DNA of 32,598 nucleotides from Natrialba taiwanensis DSM 12281 (lineage in GTDB: Archaea; Halobacteriota; Halobacteria; Halobacteriales; Natrialbaceae): contig NZ_AOIL01000052.1 in the NCBI RefSeq assembly GCF_000337595.1, forward strand, positions 82,162 through 114,759, in the 5' to 3' direction. Position 1 is the first letter of the stretch; each line of letters opens with the position of its first letter. Both the position numbers and the translations under genes were made by a program. This document shows positions 30,047 to 32,598 of this stretch, one piece after another. The notes below the pieces were generated by a model. It saw only the letters and a list, made by a program, of their open reading frames with translations, ran no database searches and had not been told where the DNA came from.

Positions 30047-32551
30047 TCAGCCGCTGTACTCGCTGCCGATAACCTCTCTAATCCGCTCGGCCGTCACCGA
30101 CCCGACGCCGTCGGCCGCTTGTAACTCCTCTTCGCTGGCGATCATCACGGCTTCGACGGTACCGAACTCGTCGAGCAGCGACCGGGCCGTAACCGGGCCA
30201 ATTTCGGCGATCGAGGCGACGACGTACTCCTGTTGTTCGCCGAGCGTCTTGGACTGTTTCTCGCCGTGAACCGATACCTCGCGGTCCGTAAGGTCTTGCT
30301 CCCGGCTCGCAATCACCGCGAGCAGTTCGGTCGTTTCGTCCTCGCCTTCGGTGCGAAGCACGCTCGCACCGAAGTCCACGGCGAGACTCGAGAGTGCTCC
30401 CCGAACGGCGTTCGGATGAATATCGCGCTGATCGTACAGCCCGTCACCTTCGACGACGACGATGGGTCGGGAGTAGTGGCGAGCCATCGCGCCCACCTGC
30501 TCGAAGACCGACCGGTCGCCCCCGACGAGCGAATCGACGAAGTCGGCGACGGACTTCCGTTCGACGACGACGCGATCCGAGCAGACGTAGTCGCCCACGT
30601 CGAGGGTTTCGAGTCGAACCTCGATCTCTTCGCGGCGCGAGAGTTCGCGGGCGATGTTGGCGTCCATTTCGCGCTGGTCGGCGACGATTTCGACGGCGTC
30701 GCCCTCGGCCGCGGGTTCGTGGGTTTCGACCGCCTGTGCGGCGTCTCCATCGTCGCCGTCTTCGTCGGGCTCGAACTCCCGGAGACCGGGCCGTTCCGAA
30801 CCCCCCTCGCTTCCACTGGAACCATCGCCGCCTGCACCGGGTTTTCCGCCGCTAGCGTTTACTTTCGCTCCGCTGTCATCGGTCGTCGCGTGGCTCCCGT
30901 CACCGCCGCCGAAATCCGCGAGCGACTGCTGGGATTCGTCGAGTTCGTCCTCGATGTCGTCGGTCATCCCCTTCAGCTCGCGCAGTTCCGATTCCATCTC
31001 CTTCTCGCGCCGGCGGGAGATCCAGAAGTAGGCCTCGTCGCGGGTGTCTTCGGCCATGAGCACGACGACGCGGCCCTCGGACTGGCGACCCGTCCGGCCC
31101 TTGCGCTGGATGGACCGAATCGCCGTGGGAACGGGTTCGTAAAAGAGGACGAGGTCGACCTCGGGCACGTCTAAGCCCTCCTCGGCGACTGACGTCGAGA
31201 CGAGCACCTCGAACTCGCCCGCGCGGAACTCGTCTAAGACTTCCTGCTGTTGCTTCTGGGTCATTCCGTCCGAACCCTCGCGGTCGCCCTGGCCGACGAA
31301 CCGTTTGGCGTCACAGCTCTCTGCGAGAAACTCCGTCAGCGCCTCGGCCGTGTCGCGCGATTCGGTGAAGACGATCACGCGCTCGCCGTCCTCGATTCCG
31401 AGCGTTTCCGCGAGGAGCATCCGAGTCTTGCGGTATTTGGGGTGTAACTCGCTGAAACTCTCGGCCTTCCGCATGGCTTCGCGAACGCGCGGGTCCGAGA
31501 CCATCCGCTGGCTGGCCTTCGACGCCCCCGACGAACGGGCCTGGTTGCGCTGGCGGTCGAAGTACCGCCGCAGCGCCTCGACGCTCTGGGTTTCGACGAG
31601 CGTGACGGCCTGGCGGAGCTTCATCACCTCCGCGTGGATCGACATTCCCTCGAACCCCTCTGACTGGTCGTTGTTGATCAACTGCTGCAACTCGGCGCGC
31701 ATTTTGTTCAGATCCTTCTGGGACTGATCCGGCTGCGTCGACTTCGCAACCCCCAACTCTTTCAGCTTCTCGAGCCGATCTTTGATCACCTCGTTTAGGG
31801 CGTCACGGATCTCGAGTACGTCATCGGGCAAGTCGATCCGTTCCCACTCGACCTCGGTGTCGTGGGTGAACTCGTCGACGTCGGCGTCCTCCTCGGTCAT
31901 CACCTCGACCTCCTGGAGCCCGAGGTTCTCACAGACCTCGAGGATGGCCTCCTCGTCACCGCCGGGTGAGGCCGACATGCCGGTGACGAGCGGGTCGCGG
32001 GCGTCTTCGTGATAGCGCTCGGCGATGTAGTTGTAGGCGTAGTCGCCGGTCGCGCGGTGGCACTCGTCGAACGTCAGGTGGGTCACGTCGGAAAGCGAGA
32101 TGCGGCCCCCGACGAGGTCGTTCTCGATCACCTGCGGGGTGGCCATCACGACCGTGGCGTCCGCCCACAGTTCGGCGCGGTCGTCCGGGCTCACGTCGCC
32201 CGTGAAGACGACGATCTCCTCGTTTTCAGAACGCTCTGCGTTCTGATCGCTCGACGAGTTCCGCTCGTCGATGTCCGAGATCTGGAGCGCCTCGCGGTAG
32301 AAGTCGGCGTGTTGCTGGACGAGGGGTTTCGTCGGTGCGAGCATCAGTGCGGTGCCGCCGACCTCTTCGAGCCGACGCGCCGTCACGAGCAGGCTCACGG
32401 TGGTCTTTCCCAGCCCGGTCGGAAGGCAGACGAGCGTGTGGTCGTTCGCGGCCGTTCCGGCGAGTTTCAACTGGTAGAGGCGGCGCTCGAGAAAATTCGA
32501 TTCGAGCAAGGGGTGCTCGATCGACGGCGGCTCCTCGTCCTGTGCTGCCAT
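30047..32551 (-). CDS. hef: Hef helicase/nuclease (FANCM/XPF-like)
   Basis: An 834-residue fork-repair protein joining a superfamily 2 helicase to an XPF-type nuclease. Helicase motifs: Walker A LPTGLGKT at 43-50, DECH at 162-165, MSASPGG at about 192-198, VIVFTESRDTAEAL, VSTSVAEEGLDVP and QRKGRTGR at 482-489. A Gly/Ser/Asp-rich linker spans about 545-615. The nuclease centre is GDY at 653-655 with VERKS at 663-667 and Asp670, so the catalytic site is intact, unlike eukaryotic FANCM. Two helix-hairpin-helix motifs (IAEIGPVTARSLLDEFGTVEAV and GVGSVTAERIREV) end the protein. In haloarchaea Hef works at stalled forks with Hjc as backup. Confidence 0.97.
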   Translation of the reverse strand: MAAQDEEPPSIEHPLLESNFLERRLYQLKLAGTAANDHTLVCLPTGLGKTTVSLLVTARRLEEVGGTALMLAPTKPLVQQHADFYREALQISDIDERNSSSDQNAERSENEEIVVFTGDVSPDDRAELWADATVVMATPQVIENDLVGGRISLSDVTHLTFDECHRATGDYAYNYIAERYHEDARDPLVTGMSASPGGDEEAILEVCENLGLQEVEVMTEEDADVDEFTHDTEVEWERIDLPDDVLEIRDALNEVIKDRLEKLKELGVAKSTQPDQSQKDLNKMRAELQQLINNDQSEGFEGMSIHAEVMKLRQAVTLVETQSVEALRRYFDRQRNQARSSGASKASQRMVSDPRVREAMRKAESFSELHPKYRKTRMLLAETLGIEDGERVIVFTESRDTAEALTEFLAESCDAKRFVGQGDREGSDGMTQKQQQEVLDEFRAGEFEVLVSTSVAEEGLDVPEVDLVLFYEPVPTAIRSIQRKGRTGRQSEGRVVVLMAEDTRDEAYFWISRRREKEMESELRELKGMTDDIEDELDESQQSLADFGGGDGSHATTDDSGAKVNASGGKPGAGGDGSSGSEGGSERPGLREFEPDEDGDDGDAAQAVETHEPAAEGDAVEIVADQREMDANIARELSRREEIEVRLETLDVGDYVCSDRVVVERKSVADFVDSLVGGDRSVFEQVGAMARHYSRPIVVVEGDGLYDQRDIHPNAVRGALSSLAVDFGASVLRTEGEDETTELLAVIASREQDLTDREVSVHGEKQSKTLGEQQEYVVASIAEIGPVTARSLLDEFGTVEAVMIASEEELQAADGVGSVTAERIREVIGSEYSG

Positions 32552-32598
32552 TGGCGGTCGATTCGATGCGGTTGCGGTTAAGGATTGAGAAAGTGGGG
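32552..32598. other. Window end upstream of hef
   Basis: The last 47 bp precede the hef start. On the minus strand the sequence ACTTTCTCAATCCTTAACC is the only AT-rich point, about 25-45 bp before the ATG, and may hold the promoter. No gene is visible. Confidence 0.3.

Noticed and set aside
30233-31174. 313-residue plus-strand open frame opposite hef
   Set aside because: It is opposite the Hef nuclease and linker with shadow-like composition.

Overview
The window is chromosomal DNA from an extremely halophilic archaeon of class Halobacteria. The evidence is high GC, very acidic proteins, TATA boxes about 24-30 bp before start codons with little or no leader, Tat-lipoprotein signals, a malate dehydrogenase closely matching the known halophilic enzyme, and haloarchaeal hallmark genes (Hef, Hel308, PurO, a small CxxC zinc protein, a bat-type HTH regulator, a DUF1931 histone-fold protein). 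A member of Natrialbales (Natrinema/Haloterrigena-like) is my best guess, but genus cannot be settled from this sequence alone. Coding density is high and both strands are used.

Layout. 1-985 (-): MacB-type ABC exporter (partial permease and ATPase). 1112-2717 (+): Sec11-type signal peptidase and ribose-5-phosphate isomerase. 2725-3652 (-): two tandem paralogous small membrane proteins. 3792-4853 (+): type 2 isopentenyl-diphosphate isomerase. 5012-5179 (-): 55-aa DUF1931 protein. 5438-6884 (+): LarB, a 52-aa zinc-finger protein and a GIY-YIG protein. 6886-7485 (-): NADPH-dependent FMN reductase. 7621-9544 (+): phosphohexomutase and a Cys4 protein. 9637-11808 (-): serine acetyltransferase, phosphodiesterase and PurO. 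11916-12701 (+): a duplicated-HNH protein just upstream of tRNA-Gln(CTG) at 12834-12906. 13036-13842 (+): exported rhodanese lipoprotein. 13839-18294 (-): hel308-cgi121-flavin oxidoreductase. 18418-19794 (-): CBS/DUF21 transporter-like protein. 19975-21027 (-): Tat-exported poly-gamma-glutamate hydrolase family protein. 21202-23664: ferredoxin (+), HTH_10 regulator (-), cytochrome P450 (+). 23682-25528 (-): HAD hydrolase and malate dehydrogenase. 25619-27636 (+): SLOG-family protein, GNAT acetyltransferase and p27-autoantigen-like zinc protein, separated by repeat-rich spacers. 27809-30001 (+): two-domain multicopper oxidase and PAP2 phosphatase. 30047-32551 (-): Hef helicase/nuclease.

How the genes fit together. 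Most are housekeeping: central carbon metabolism (rpiA, mdh, phosphohexomutase), isoprenoid lipids (idi2), purines (purO), cysteine (cysE), tRNA modification (cgi121, a KEOPS subunit) and fork repair (hel308, hef). The most system-like accessory segment is 19975-23664. There an exported polyglutamate hydrolase, a three-cysteine P450-type ferredoxin, an HTH_10 regulator and a P450 lie together, with GAAC/GTTC inverted repeats over two of the promoters. The second accessory element is the leaderless, internally duplicated HNH protein next to tRNA-Gln. Acidic low-complexity inserts inside three conserved enzymes are a recurring feature of this genome segment.
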